Positions 44,634 through 54,576 of a stretch of 64,000 bases of DNA are shown here, piece after piece (within the stretch, counting starts at the first letter, position 1; every line of letters begins with the position of its first letter). Position numbers and translations under genes: made by a program. This DNA comes from Melampsora larici-populina 98AG31 (lineage: Eukaryota; Basidiomycota; Pucciniomycetes; Pucciniales; Melampsoraceae), in assembly GCF_000204055.1 (NCBI RefSeq), contig NW_006768784.1, forward strand, positions 793,323-857,322, in the 5' to 3' direction. The notes below the pieces were generated by a model that saw only the letters and a list, made by a program, of their open reading frames with translations, did no database searches and was not told the origin of the DNA.

Positions 44634-46077
44634 ATGAAAACAAACTCTTCTAGTATATCTCTGATATCATTCTTGATCTCAATCCTTGTGTCGTCGCTCT
44701 TGTCTCTTCATTGCGAGAATGATCTGCATCTCTTGGCGGATATGGTCTATTCTGAACTCCCCAAAGGGCCTGAGCACCTACACACAGGAGAAGGTTCTGG
44801 CATGTCTGCAGTAGCCACACAGACCTCAATTCTACAAAAAGGGCTTCATACCACTAAGGTCTTGGGGTTAGAACGCCTTCGAGAGATGGCAAACTTCACT
44901 CCAGAACATATATCTTTAGTACCCACTCCAACTCTACAAAAAGGACTTCATCCCACCAAGGTTTTAGGGTTAGAACGCCTTCGTGAGTTGAAAAACTTAA
45001 CTCCAGAAAGTGTAGGAGCTCGAAGTTGGAAGGTTTACTATCGGGTCGCTCCCAGAGCATCTTCGGCACCTGGACAGATCCCCGAGATCAAGAATCTGGC
45101 ACAGGCGGTCATGGAATTAGGGAAAGATTTCACTTCAACGATTTACACTGATGACGGGATAGCAGAATACATAGTGCCATATATGACTCTTGCTTATAAT
45201 ACTCTGCAGCTAGATTCATTGGGAATGAGGGAAAGGATCTGGGCCGTGGGAGTTCTGGCGTGCCTCAAATGGTCCATTCCAGCGCAACAAAGCATCATGA
45301 AGTCCGAAGTCTTCAAACGCACATTTCCTCCCTTTGGTTTTCGAGGGAATTTGGAAGTTTTCCTTTTGAAAGGTCAGGCTTTCAGTATTCAAGTTTGTCT
45401 TGAAAACTCCACTGATATCAAACTCAATCGTCAGACCAGCCTCTGAGAAAGATAGTGAAGCAAATGTGGGAAGGTATCGAGGAGAACCCATCAGACCATG
45501 GTGAGTAATGAGACTTGTAACATAAGGGATGGTATCTGACAACTTTGCTTCCTAATTAGCCGTTATCAAGGAAGCACTCCAAAGATCATCACTAGCAGAT
45601 TCGTTGATGACCCAGTTGCCAAAGAATCTGGAACTATTTAAAGAATTTCGATGGATCCTAAAATTTTTTCTCAACTTGAAAAATCCAATTGAGTTCCGCA
45701 ATGCTGATTACTTTATAGAAGATATTGAACGTCGACTAGGTGACTTCGACTTCATCGATCCTTGGAAGAAGGTTGCTGGCTTTGATGAAGCAAAAGCCTT
45801 GATTCAACTCTTATTATATATGCATGAAAGGTACATCCGTAGCAGAGAGACGTTTCTACGATTAACCAAAGCTTGTAACCTTGGTAAAAGCGTCCTTGAT
45901 TTTCACATTCAAGTTTATTTTGGCTACTACCCACAAAGGTACTCGACAAGGAAAATATACAAATTTATGATGGCAGAACGTGGCAGCAATTTTGAGGACT
46001 TGATGCCATTATTGAAAGTCTTGGCCCAGGAAGGCCTGTTGATTCCTATGTTATCTGAAATGTCACTCTTGCCGTAA
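44634..46077 (+). CDS. Secreted protein of unknown function (effector-like candidate)
   Basis: Three exons, 44634-45372, 45435-45500 and 45560-46077 (introns 62 and 59 bp, GTCAGG...GTCAG and GTGAGT...TTAG), join in phase to 440 residues. Without splicing the frame stops at 45446. The ATG at 44634 is chosen because it begins a clear signal peptide (SLISFLISILVSSLLSLHC, cleaved near residue 27). Residues 67-91 and 101-125 are a duplicated block, LQKGLHTTKVLGLERLRE and LQKGLHPTKVLGLERLRE, 102 bp apart in DNA. The rest is helical with no known domain; no transmembrane segment or GPI-like tail follows. Secretion, no known family and lineage-style repeats make it a candidate effector of a plant pathogen, but this is inference. 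Confidence 0.75.
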
Positions 46078-46801
46078 TCAAATAGGCTCCACCGCAAAAT
46101 TTTACTCAAATATAAGTTTCACATATACATGCGATCCACAAATGATGATTTTTATACAAAACTTCTGAGAGAAATTCTAACAATGATCATTTCCAATCAA
46201 TATCTAACCATCAGATACATTGTATCTTCCTGCCATCGGTCATTGATTCAAGTCCTTTGGCCCATTGTTTTACATCAAGCCTCGTCCGCCAATTAGTATC
46301 CGATTGAAGCAGTGGATATGTTTGTAATGACGCCAAAATACAAAAAAGGCTGGAAGGTATTCATTGAATTGTAAGGCTAGAAAAGATATTTTAGGGGAAG
46401 GTATACAAGGCTGATAAAAACACGCATGTACTTGGAAATATTACAAATCAAAAAGCTATCTGTTGATTAGGTTCAGGGAACCAATCAATGAAAAAACAGT
46501 TTGTATCTATTGGTTTTTTAAAAGGATAGTTTTTTTTGCCTTCATCAGTGTTTTGAAAGGCTTTGATTTGGTATGTGATACATGGCTTCATAGCCTTGCA
46601 CACAGCTCACATATACTACTATAAGAGATAAGCAAAGATAAGCCTTTTATAGCAAGATGATAGATATCACATCTGTCAGGTGATATGCTGAAGAAGGGCC
46701 CTGGGAGTGAGCGCACCATCTAAAATGAGAGCTGGGTAGTAAGAAAAAGTATGGACTGAAGCAGAAGCACTTGTGTTCCCAGAGCCTGCAGAGGGTACAC
46801 A
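46078..46801. other. No gene seen
   Basis: 3' flank of the secreted-protein gene; AT-rich, no features recognised. Confidence 0.45.
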
Positions 46802-46969
46802 CCCTGTAGAAGTTATTCCATTTCCCTGAGTACAAAGGGGAAAATGATTAAGAGTGTAGTTTGTAATTGAGAGATCCATCACTGCACACCTGAGCCATTA
46901 CACACACACTCACAGGGGCAAAAATTGATGCTCACAACTATGTGAGCGTTGAAATGTTCCTGTTTTGTT

Positions 46970-47042
46970 CCCATTTGTTTCTCATTTGTTTCCAATTTGT
47001 TTCCCATTTGTTTCCCATTTGTTTCCCATTTGTTTCCCTTTT
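46970..47042 (+). repeat. 11 bp tandem repeat, about seven units
   Basis: The unit CATTTGTTTCC recurs with small changes, contiguous, without spacers. Confidence 0.85.
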
Positions 47043-47352
47043 CTTTCTGTTTGTCAGCTGATTACATGATCATCAGGAACTGAGCAGACAAACTAAGCCT
47101 TCCTCAGCATTTATTCCTGAGCAAAGAAGTCTGAGGAAGGGCTGATCCATCTGCTCAGCTGATCCTGAGCAGCATTCCCTGGTTCAGTAAGTTCCAAGGG
47201 ATGCCACCAATGTATAGCTTAGGGGCTGAGCTGAACTGAGTATTCCCTTAGCTAAGTCTCTGAAGTATCCCCCAGATGGATCACAGAGCGCCAAGCTTGC
47301 CTCAAGCTTCATGGCTCCGGAATGAAGCCTGAGGCCCGTCTGCTCGTTCAAC

Positions 47353-47650
47353 TGAGCTGCTCAGTTATTCCTCAGGGGCATCCCTGAGATCAGGAGGATC
47401 CGGAGGATTTCACTGCTCAGTTATTCCTCAGGGGCATCCCTGAGATCAGGAGGATCCAGAGGATTTCACTGCTCATTGGATGAGGGGCTGCTCAGTTATT
47501 CCTCAGGGGCATCCCTGAGATCAGGAGGATCCGGAGGATTTCACTGCTCATTGGATGAGGGCCTGCTCAGCTAGTCCTCAGGGACATTCCTGGCCGGATC
47601 AGAAGGATCCAAAGGATGTCACTGAGTATTGGCTGAGGGGCTGCTCAGTT
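47353..47650 (+). repeat. 56-75 bp tandem repeat with CTCAGGGGCATCCCTGAG palindrome
   Basis: Three near-identical units start CTGCTCAGTTATTCCTCAGG, continue with ATCCCTGAGATCAGGAGGATCC and end GGATTTCA. The later units add CTGCTCATTGGATGAGGG. A fourth is more diverged. Each unit holds a short palindrome. Confidence 0.85.
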
Positions 47651-48248
47651 GATCTCAGCCCCTCAGTGTGAAAAACTTTATCCGGGGATATCACTGAGGA
47701 TTAGCTGAGCAATGAGCAGATGGGATGACGCTTTTATCAGGCTTCATTCCTTAGCAAGGAAGTCTGAGAAACGTCGGGCCCATCAGTGATCCAGTCAGGG
47801 GATGCTACTGAGTATTTGCTGAGCAGCTCAAATGGGACGCCCCTGGGCAGGCTTCTTCACTGAAAAATGAAGCCTCAGGAAGGTATAGTTCATGTGCTCA
47901 TCTTCATTTTGAACAAATTGCTGAGTATTCAGTGCCTCATGAGCTGATCCTGAGTACTCATCGGGAATCAGTTATTGCTTATCCAAGATGGAAATGAGCC
48001 TTCTCAATAAATGTCAAGTAAAATATGAGAACCACAGGATGATCACCTGAACACAAACAAGATTGTGAATTGAATCAATCTGAAAGAAAATGAATCTTTT
48101 TTGGAGAATTCCAAAAAGTCTACAACGCTCACATGTATGTGAGTATCTATTTTGGCCCCTGTGACTACATATGTGCAGCAGGCTTAGCTAATAGTTGCCT
48201 ATCCTGTACATACAGGTCTGCTAAGCTGTCTGCTCATCTGACTAAATA

Positions 48249-48400
48249 GCAGTACACAAACATCTCAACCCGACCTCAAAAACCCATCCAAAAAACCCAT
48301 GGCGACCCAATTGATTTTGAGTTTTTAGCCCTAGAAAATTCAAAAATCAATTGGGTTGACATGGGTTTTATTAGGTTGGGTTGAGATGTTTGTGTACCAC
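48249..48400. mobile_element. 152 bp TA-flanked MITE, second copy
   Basis: GCAGTACACAAACATCTCAA at the left and the inverse of GTGGTACACAAACATCTCAA at the right, TA on both sides (48247-48248, 48401-48402). Near-hairpin with AAAACCCAT and CAATTGATTTTGA inside. Inserted in copy 2 of the CACTG MITE. The TA target points to a Tc1/mariner-type helper. Confidence 0.85.
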
Positions 48401-48966
48401 TAATAAATCACATGTGATACATGATGTAAATTTTTTGCCATTGACAAAATTATCCCAACAATCCACTACATATGTCCTCAAGGCAACATTCTTGTGGCCA
48501 TTTTTCAGTAATAGAAAGGGTGTTACATGAAGTTTAGTTGACAAAATTTCACCCAAACTTTGAGTCAGTGTATGTAGTAATTTTTTTGAATGATTTTTTC
48601 AAGCTGAAAAAAAGTTACAGTATGTATTACACATGATTCACCCATCTAGATGAGGACATGACTGAGCAAGCCTGTATGTACATGGTAGCGACTTATTCAC
48701 TCAGCCTGCTGCACATATGTAGTGTTGGTGTCATGGCTCAGGTGTACAGTGATAGATCCTTTGATGACAAATTATACTCCTGATCATTTTCCCCTTTCCA
48801 CTTGGGGAAGTTGAATGACATTCACAGTGACAGATTTCCATTTCTCATGAGAAGTGGTATTTAAAAGCTACAGGTGCAGATAGGACAGTACTCTCTAGTG
48901 ACAGTTACTGGTCACCTGTTGCAAGAGTACAGGTGGATGGGTGGTGGAGAGTCTGAGAGAGATGAT

Positions 48967-50088
48967 CACTGTGAACATCATCCAACTTCCTCAAGTTAGA
49001 AGAGGAAAATGATTAATAGTACAGTTTGTCATAAAAGGATCCAATACTGGACACCTGAGCCATAACACCCGCACTACATATGTGCAGCAAGCTGAGGAAA
49101 TAGTGGTCTATCATGTACACGTCCCTACACCTAGGATTCATAATCATTGGGTTGGCGATAGGGCTGTGGCCTGGGCCCAACCCTGACCAACCGGCTTTGC
49201 CCGACCACATCTCAATGGTCCACATGGCTGGGCCCGGGGCCAGGTGACTTAGCCTGGCAATGCTCTGAAAGGCCCTGCGGGCGTGTCGGGCGCCCGACCC
49301 GACTGGGTTGCCACTGCTTTTCTGGTGACTAAGCCCATCAAAAAACAATGTTCGAATGAAAAAACAGGTGACATACAACTTACCTGCCAGCTGATCATCA
49401 CCCATTGCCCTTGCCAAGCCTCTGGGCTCAACTTCTGGCCCTGCCCTGAGTGAGCCGAGCTGTTTTTGGAAGCCATCGGGTCACATCAGGTCCGAGTCTG
49501 GTCGCGAGGCCGGCCCTGAGCTCGCAGGTCCGGGCCACAGCCCTAGTTGGCGACAGGCCCCAGCCCCGCCGCTGCAGAACTTGAATGATTACGTAAACCA
49601 CTTGGAGGGGACTCTACATACAGGTCTGCTCAGTTTTTGACCCATCAGAAGAAATAAATCACATGTTATACCACATGTAACTTTTTTGACTTTGAAAAGA
49701 TTGCCCCAAAAATTCACTACATATAAATCTCTAGCTGCTCAGGCAATATTGCTGAAGCTATTTCTTAGTAACAGAAAGGGTGTTACATGCAGTTGAGTTG
49801 TTGAGATTACACCAAAATGTTGAGTCAGTGTATGTAGTCAATCTTTTGAATGCTTTTGTCAATATAAAAAAAGTTACAGCATGTTTTACATATGGATAAC
49901 CTATCCTGGTGAGCAGATAACTGAGCAGAATTGTATGTACATCATAACCACCTGTTCACTGAGCCTGCTACACATATGTAGTGTGGGTATTATGGCTCAG
50001 GTGCGGAGTGATAGATCATTTGATGACAAATCATACTCCCAATCATTCTTTCCTGCCCACTTGGGGAAGGTGAATAATGTTTGCAGTG
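48967..50088. mobile_element. CACTG-ended MITE, copy 3, with nested insertions
   Basis: Left end CACTGTGAACATCATCC, right end the inverse of CACTGCAAACATTATTC, flanked by GAT (48964-48966 and 50089-50091). The body is broken after GTACA near 49119 and resumes at TACATACAGGTC near 49612. The ~490 bp between holds a small element, which in turn is split by the hAT MITE 49159-49545: three levels of nesting. Confidence 0.78.
49159..49545. mobile_element. 387 bp GC-rich hAT-type MITE
   Basis: Termini TAGGGCTGTGGCCTGGG and the inverse of TAGGGCTGTGGCCCGGA, with the exact 8 bp duplication GTTGGCGA (49151-49158 and 49546-49553). Much richer in GC than its surroundings. Open frames in it are chance products of composition. 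A truncated relative lies at 35666-35816. Confidence 0.88.
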
Positions 50089-50825
50089 GATCAAACTTTT
50101 TCTCTCCCCATTCCACCATACCTCCTCATTCCTACATAGCCCACACTGGGCATCCTAGGGATCTCATAAAGCTCACTCATTGTAGATCTCAAAAACTTTA
50201 AAATTGGGCCCACCACCCGAGTTGAGAAGTCTTTTCTTTGCAGGAGCTGTTCTGGTCCTAAGGCTAAGGAAGGTGATTGGTTACCATTGTGATCCTTTAC
50301 CTCTGGGTTCACCCCCAAACCACAGCCTTGTTGGATGCTGGTCCCATATGTAGGGGTTCAGTGTTTACGTGCATGTGGTAGGCCAGCCCAAAGAAGTGTG
50401 ACTCAAAGGCCATCTATCTAGCAATATTCTTTCTACACATAAACTAAAAATCCATTCTAGCACACCGTAATTTTTAACATACCAGAACACACCTTATGAG
50501 AAATGGATGAGGCTTGTTTGACCTGTAGAAATGTGATATATTGATGAGACAAGATACACACAAAATTGAGTTATCAAGCCTCATACCTTTTGAATCTTTG
50601 AGAAAACATTTACAATTGATGAGAACCTGTGAGCTGGTTTGAATTTTCTCAAACAAATCATTTACTTGCATCTTAAACCCCATCTTCATAGACTTCCAAG
50701 ATATTTCTGTGATTCATGTAACATATCTATATGAAATGTTTATCAGAATGTGCTTGATCATAAATTATGAGTTCAAGGAAAATTTGCTTAAGCAAATTCT
50801 GGTCAAAGTGCAGATCCTGCTAGTA
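50089..50825. other. No gene seen
   Basis: AT-rich intergenic sequence. No frame or repeat of note. Confidence 0.4.
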
Positions 50826-51089
50826 CAGCCCTTTGCAGAATTGATGACTCTGGAAAAAGAGAAAACGCTTGAGTTTTCAAAAAAAAACCTGCGAGTTTTT
50901 TTCAAAAACTCATCAAGTTTTTCAAAAACTGAGCAAGCTCTTTCTCTTTTAGAATTAGTGAGCCAGGTTTCCAAAGAAAAACTCACTGACTTTTTGAAAA
51001 ACTCAGCAGCTTTTTGACAAAACTCGAGGTTTTTTATTTGAAAACTCAAGGTTTTTTTTCTTCAAAGTCATCAATTATGCAAAGGGCTG
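50826..51089. mobile_element. 264 bp TA-flanked MITE
   Basis: Termini CAGCCCTTTGCAGAATTGAT and the inverse of CAGCCCTTTGCATAATTGAT, TA on each side (50824-50825 and 51090-51091). The interior is made almost only of GAGTTTT/AAAACTC units in both orientations. Confidence 0.85.
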
Positions 51090-51718
51090 TACAAATTTTC
51101 AAACCAAAACCAAAACAAGTTGATCAGAAGATCCATTTGAATTTGCCAGAAAGCAATCTTTGACTAGAATTGACTGAATCAAATGGGCCCTTCAAGCTCT
51201 TATGTTTTTTATTTGTGCTTTATCACCTCAGGCTAAGAAGTTACTATATATGGCAAATATCAAACTTTTTCTGACCATCAAAATCTCTTCAATACTTCAA
51301 ACCTACATATCAACCCAAAGATACCCATACCAAAGTAAATCAATTCCAACCAAGTATCTATAAATAACAATCATGAAAAAAAATCAATTACAATTCTTCA
51401 AAAATGCAGGAGAAAATACAAAGACAAAGAAGTAAACGACTTTAGACAATTATTTCTATCTTTATTTTTCAAAAATCAACAATGAATACATCAAAATCTT
51501 TCATGCAAAAGAAGCATGCTCAAAGATCAAACCATCAATACAATTACAACCCAACTTTCAAATCTACAATCATACACCCAATCCTACACCAAAAAATAAA
51601 CCTTTTACACCATCCAACATCACATTTTCTTCCTACTAAGAAACCCATTCTAAAGAAATCCAAATCTATGAAAAAACAAAAAAAAACCTATCTTACCCTT
51701 CAATTCATAAATAATCCA
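51090..51718. other. No gene; 3' flank of the M13-like gene
   Basis: AT-rich sequence. An open frame on the plus strand at 51482-51760 is Lys/Asn/His-rich and overlaps the end of the M13-like gene on the other strand; it looks spurious. Confidence 0.45.
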
Positions 51719-54291
51719 TCACCTCTTTTCTTTACACCCAAAAGCTTCATTAAATTCTAAAAGGTTTCGAAGTTGATGATTTGGTAATGTAAAACCTAAT
51801 TTACTAAACGAAATAAAAAACAACTCATTGGTCTTAAACTGATTTAATCCAATTAAACCTTGATGATGATGATGATGATGGGAAGGTTGATTTGAGATTT
51901 CTTTCCATTTTGAATAGCTTTTTGAAACCGATTCAAGCTTAAACTAAATCAATCAAAACAAACTTGAAAATCAGTCTTTAGACTTCTTTCAATCCGATTT
52001 TAAATCAAGTTAATGATACTTAACTGATTCGTCATCTTTTATTGACCTTGAACTTTCCATCATCATTTTTTGAGCTATTAAAACACCCAAAGAACCCTAC
52101 ACGAGCGCAACCCATCATGTTTTGATCTTCATCAAAGAAACTGACTTTTAAAAAAAAGAGAGACGAAAATGAAGAAGATTTCAAGAGAAAGATAAACTCA
52201 CAAATGTTAAACCGATAGGAACTTCAGGTGATGGATAAACCATCGGAGTTTGTAAAAAACCAACAGGACAAAACACTTGTTTTTCATCCATTACACTACA
52301 CAATCCAAATCCAAAATTCAAACATCCAAACATCAGTTCTCAAACTCAATCTCAATATGAATCTATTTAAAGAAATCATCCTCACATTTCAGGTTCTAAC
52401 ATATTCCAAACTTTTTGATATCTTTCAAACATCTTTTTAGTTTGAATTAAATAAAGTTGAATTAAATTTCCTACATGATTTCCATCTTGAACCACTTCAA
52501 GTTCTTCATGTTGTTGATCTTCAATCGAAGGAAACACAATCTTTTCAATTCCCCAAAAATCAAACAAACAAATATGAATCAAATCGATCTAATCAACAAA
52601 AGAAAAGGAAATAAAGAGAGATTCGATTTACATACTTCAATGGGGTTTTCTATTGACGAATTTAACATGACACTTAACACGAAATGAGTGGTTTCGATCT
52701 TTTTCATCAAGTCTTGTTGTCCATTTGATGAGATCGAAAGATAATGTTTAGAAAGGATCGGACCAAAGAACGATTGTAATTGCCAATCACAACTGACTTT
52801 CTGTTGAACCTATTGTAATCAGCATTAAAGAAGTAGGTCTTCATTCGTCATCTTTCTCCACTCTTGAAGATACTGAACTGATCAGAGAATGAAGAGCTTA
52901 CCAGAGTAGAGATAGAGATCCAATGAAAGTAAGATTCGATAGTTTGGTCAGAATAAGAAGCCACTACACTAAAAGAAAATCCATATCCCAAAAGTAAATT
53001 CCAATCTCTTATCTCAACAAATCTATCAAATTCAAAAAAAAGTACCTTGATAAATGTCGAAAATAATCTAATCCGTCTACCAAAACTTCTAAAACAGGTT
53101 TCTTAAAACTTAAACTAGAATAATATTCTTTCCATCTGATCAAACAAGGAGCAGGTCTGTCACTACAAACTGTTGCTTGTAATTCATTTATTGAAATTAG
53201 CTTTGGTTTTGATTTTAGTTTTGGTTTGATTGAATTTAAATCTTGGTTTAATCTTTTAACGCCATTCAATCTTTTAGATCTTTCAGTTTTCGAATAAAGT
53301 TTATCAAAAGCTGATTCGATTCCCTTCAAATCAGAAACCACTGGTCTAATCAAAACTTTTTGATTATGAATTGAATTCATAAAAAAGATTGGAATCGAAT
53401 GAGCATGTAAAAAACTAAGTAAAGAAGTGATTCTTAAAGTTCTTGATGTTTTTGAATGGGTTTGATTCCAAAGCAATGAGATTTGATTTAAGAATGGTAA
53501 AACCTCTTGATCTTTGTTTTGATCTTCTTTACATGTTGTATGAAATTGGTTTATTGCTCCTAGTGTTGGATCCCATGAGTTTTGAGTATTGAAAAGGTTT
53601 TGGATCGTTTGATTTACATTTGTTTTTATATTTTCGATGACTGAATTTCTAGTTTGACTCACTATTACAAGATTCATTCAAATCAAAATTAGACAACTGA
53701 GCTGAATTTGTTTCAAAAAAGATAAAGTGATTGAACACTCAACTTGTAAATTGATTAAAATCTTCGCAAGGCTTTGCATCCCAATCAATCCCTTTTCTTA
53801 ATTCACCAGCCGCATCAATACAAGAATCACTAAAACAAATATCCTGTTGAACCGGCGAAAAAAAACACAAGTTAATCAATCTTTCAATCCAAATGTGTTG
53901 ATGGACCATAATTTTTCATAAGACTTACTTTAGGATTCCAAGGAGGCGAATCAGTAGGATTTCCAAACGGAGCTGTTACAGTCTTAGTCACCACAATCGT
54001 ATGAGTTTGATTCCTTTGACCTTCATTATCATGATGACGATGAGTTGATTTTTTAAATTCGTTTAATTTTGAAACTTCACCAGCAAACAAACCAAATCCA
54101 ATCGAACCTAAACATAAACAAATCAAACTTAAAATAATCAAATTAGATTCGAATGGATTGATGTCTCTTTGAAAGATTCTTGAGATTTGTCCTTCTTCTT
54201 CGTCTGCTTCCTCTTCTTGATCTAGTTCTTCTTGATTTTGATTTGATAGTAATCTTGAGTTTTCTATATCTGATTCTCGGTCTTGATTCAT
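51719..54291 (-). CDS. M13 (neprilysin-like) peptidase family member without zinc site
   Basis: Nine exons (54291-53929, 53843-53744, 53661-53046, 52968-52902, 52809-52636, 52588-52386, 52295-52202, 52096-52025, 51943-51719), all GT/AG, join in phase to 637 residues. It has an acidic cytosolic N-terminus, one membrane helix (~50-71, LIILSLICLCLGSIGFGLF), then the M13 entry motif SDSCIDAAGELRKGIDWDAK plus PCEDFNQF, a long M13_N-like part (LLSFLHAHSIPIFF), and the C-terminal motifs FCPVGFLQTPMVYPSPE, GSLGVLIAQ, and LLEFNEAFGC at the end. Family members have GHExxH after the GxxGxxI step; here residues 548-552 are QKMMM. The segment with the third zinc ligand (ENIAD) is absent, which also explains the short length. 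A type II membrane pseudoenzyme is the likely product; N-terminal choice 54291 versus 54357 is open. Confidence 0.78.
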
Positions 54292-54576
54292 GTTCTGTGG
54301 TGTGTTTGTTTGTGATGGTTTAGTTGATAGTGCAATGACGTCAAGAAACCCATACAAATTTCAATTTCAATTTGATCGAATACTCGAGCCAAGTACCCGA
54401 GGTACCCGAGCAATCTCAGATCGAGTAATGCGGCTCGAGTTACATCGCGTCGGCAACTCGCGCATGCATGCTGATCAGGAAGAAATTACATTCAAAACAA
54501 AACAAAAGATATCCCACTTCATATCCCTTCACATCATCAACTCACCTTAAAAACCATCCAATCTACGAAAAGAAGC
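54292..54576. promoter_or_regulatory. Shared intergenic region of a divergent gene pair
   Basis: 285 bp separate the start codons of the M13-like gene (minus) and RNase H1 (plus). Both promoters must lie here or overlap the 5' parts. No TATA box stands out. Confidence 0.5.

Larger units (their letters stand above)
46913..48161. mobile_element. 1.25 kb CAGGGG-ended element with tandem repeats
   Basis: Termini CAGGGGCAAAAATTGATGCT and the inverse of CAGGGGCCAAAATAGATACT; both then carry a small palindrome (GCTCACAACTATGTGAGC at the left). It interrupts the CACTG MITE at its CACACTACATATG site. The flanks (..ACTCA and ..ACTACA) suggest a worn hAT-type duplication. The interior is repeats, not genes: about seven 11 bp units (ATTTGTTTCCC) at 46970-47042 and longer units at 47353-47650. 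Confidence 0.7.
46802..48829. mobile_element. CACTG-ended MITE, copy 2, with two insertions
   Basis: The left end is CCCTGTAGAAGTTATTCC and the right end TTCACAGTG, flanked by ACA on both sides (46799-46801 and 48830-48832). The family body is split by a CAGGGG-ended element (46913-48161) and by a 152 bp TA-flanked MITE (48249-48400). With these removed the copy would be about 630 bp, like copy 1. Confidence 0.75.

Noticed and set aside
47353..47650. 56 bp palindromic repeats as CRISPR or attachment sites
   Set aside because: Plain tandem units inside a mobile element; the palindrome is short and no unique spacers lie between units.
49013..49476. GC-rich open frames over the hAT MITE
   Set aside because: They span the MITE boundary and its target duplications, so they are artefacts of GC-rich composition.
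51482..51760. 92-codon plus-strand frame as a gene
   Set aside because: Lys/Asn/His-rich AT-driven composition, no splice or promoter signals, and it overlaps the last M13 exon on the other strand.
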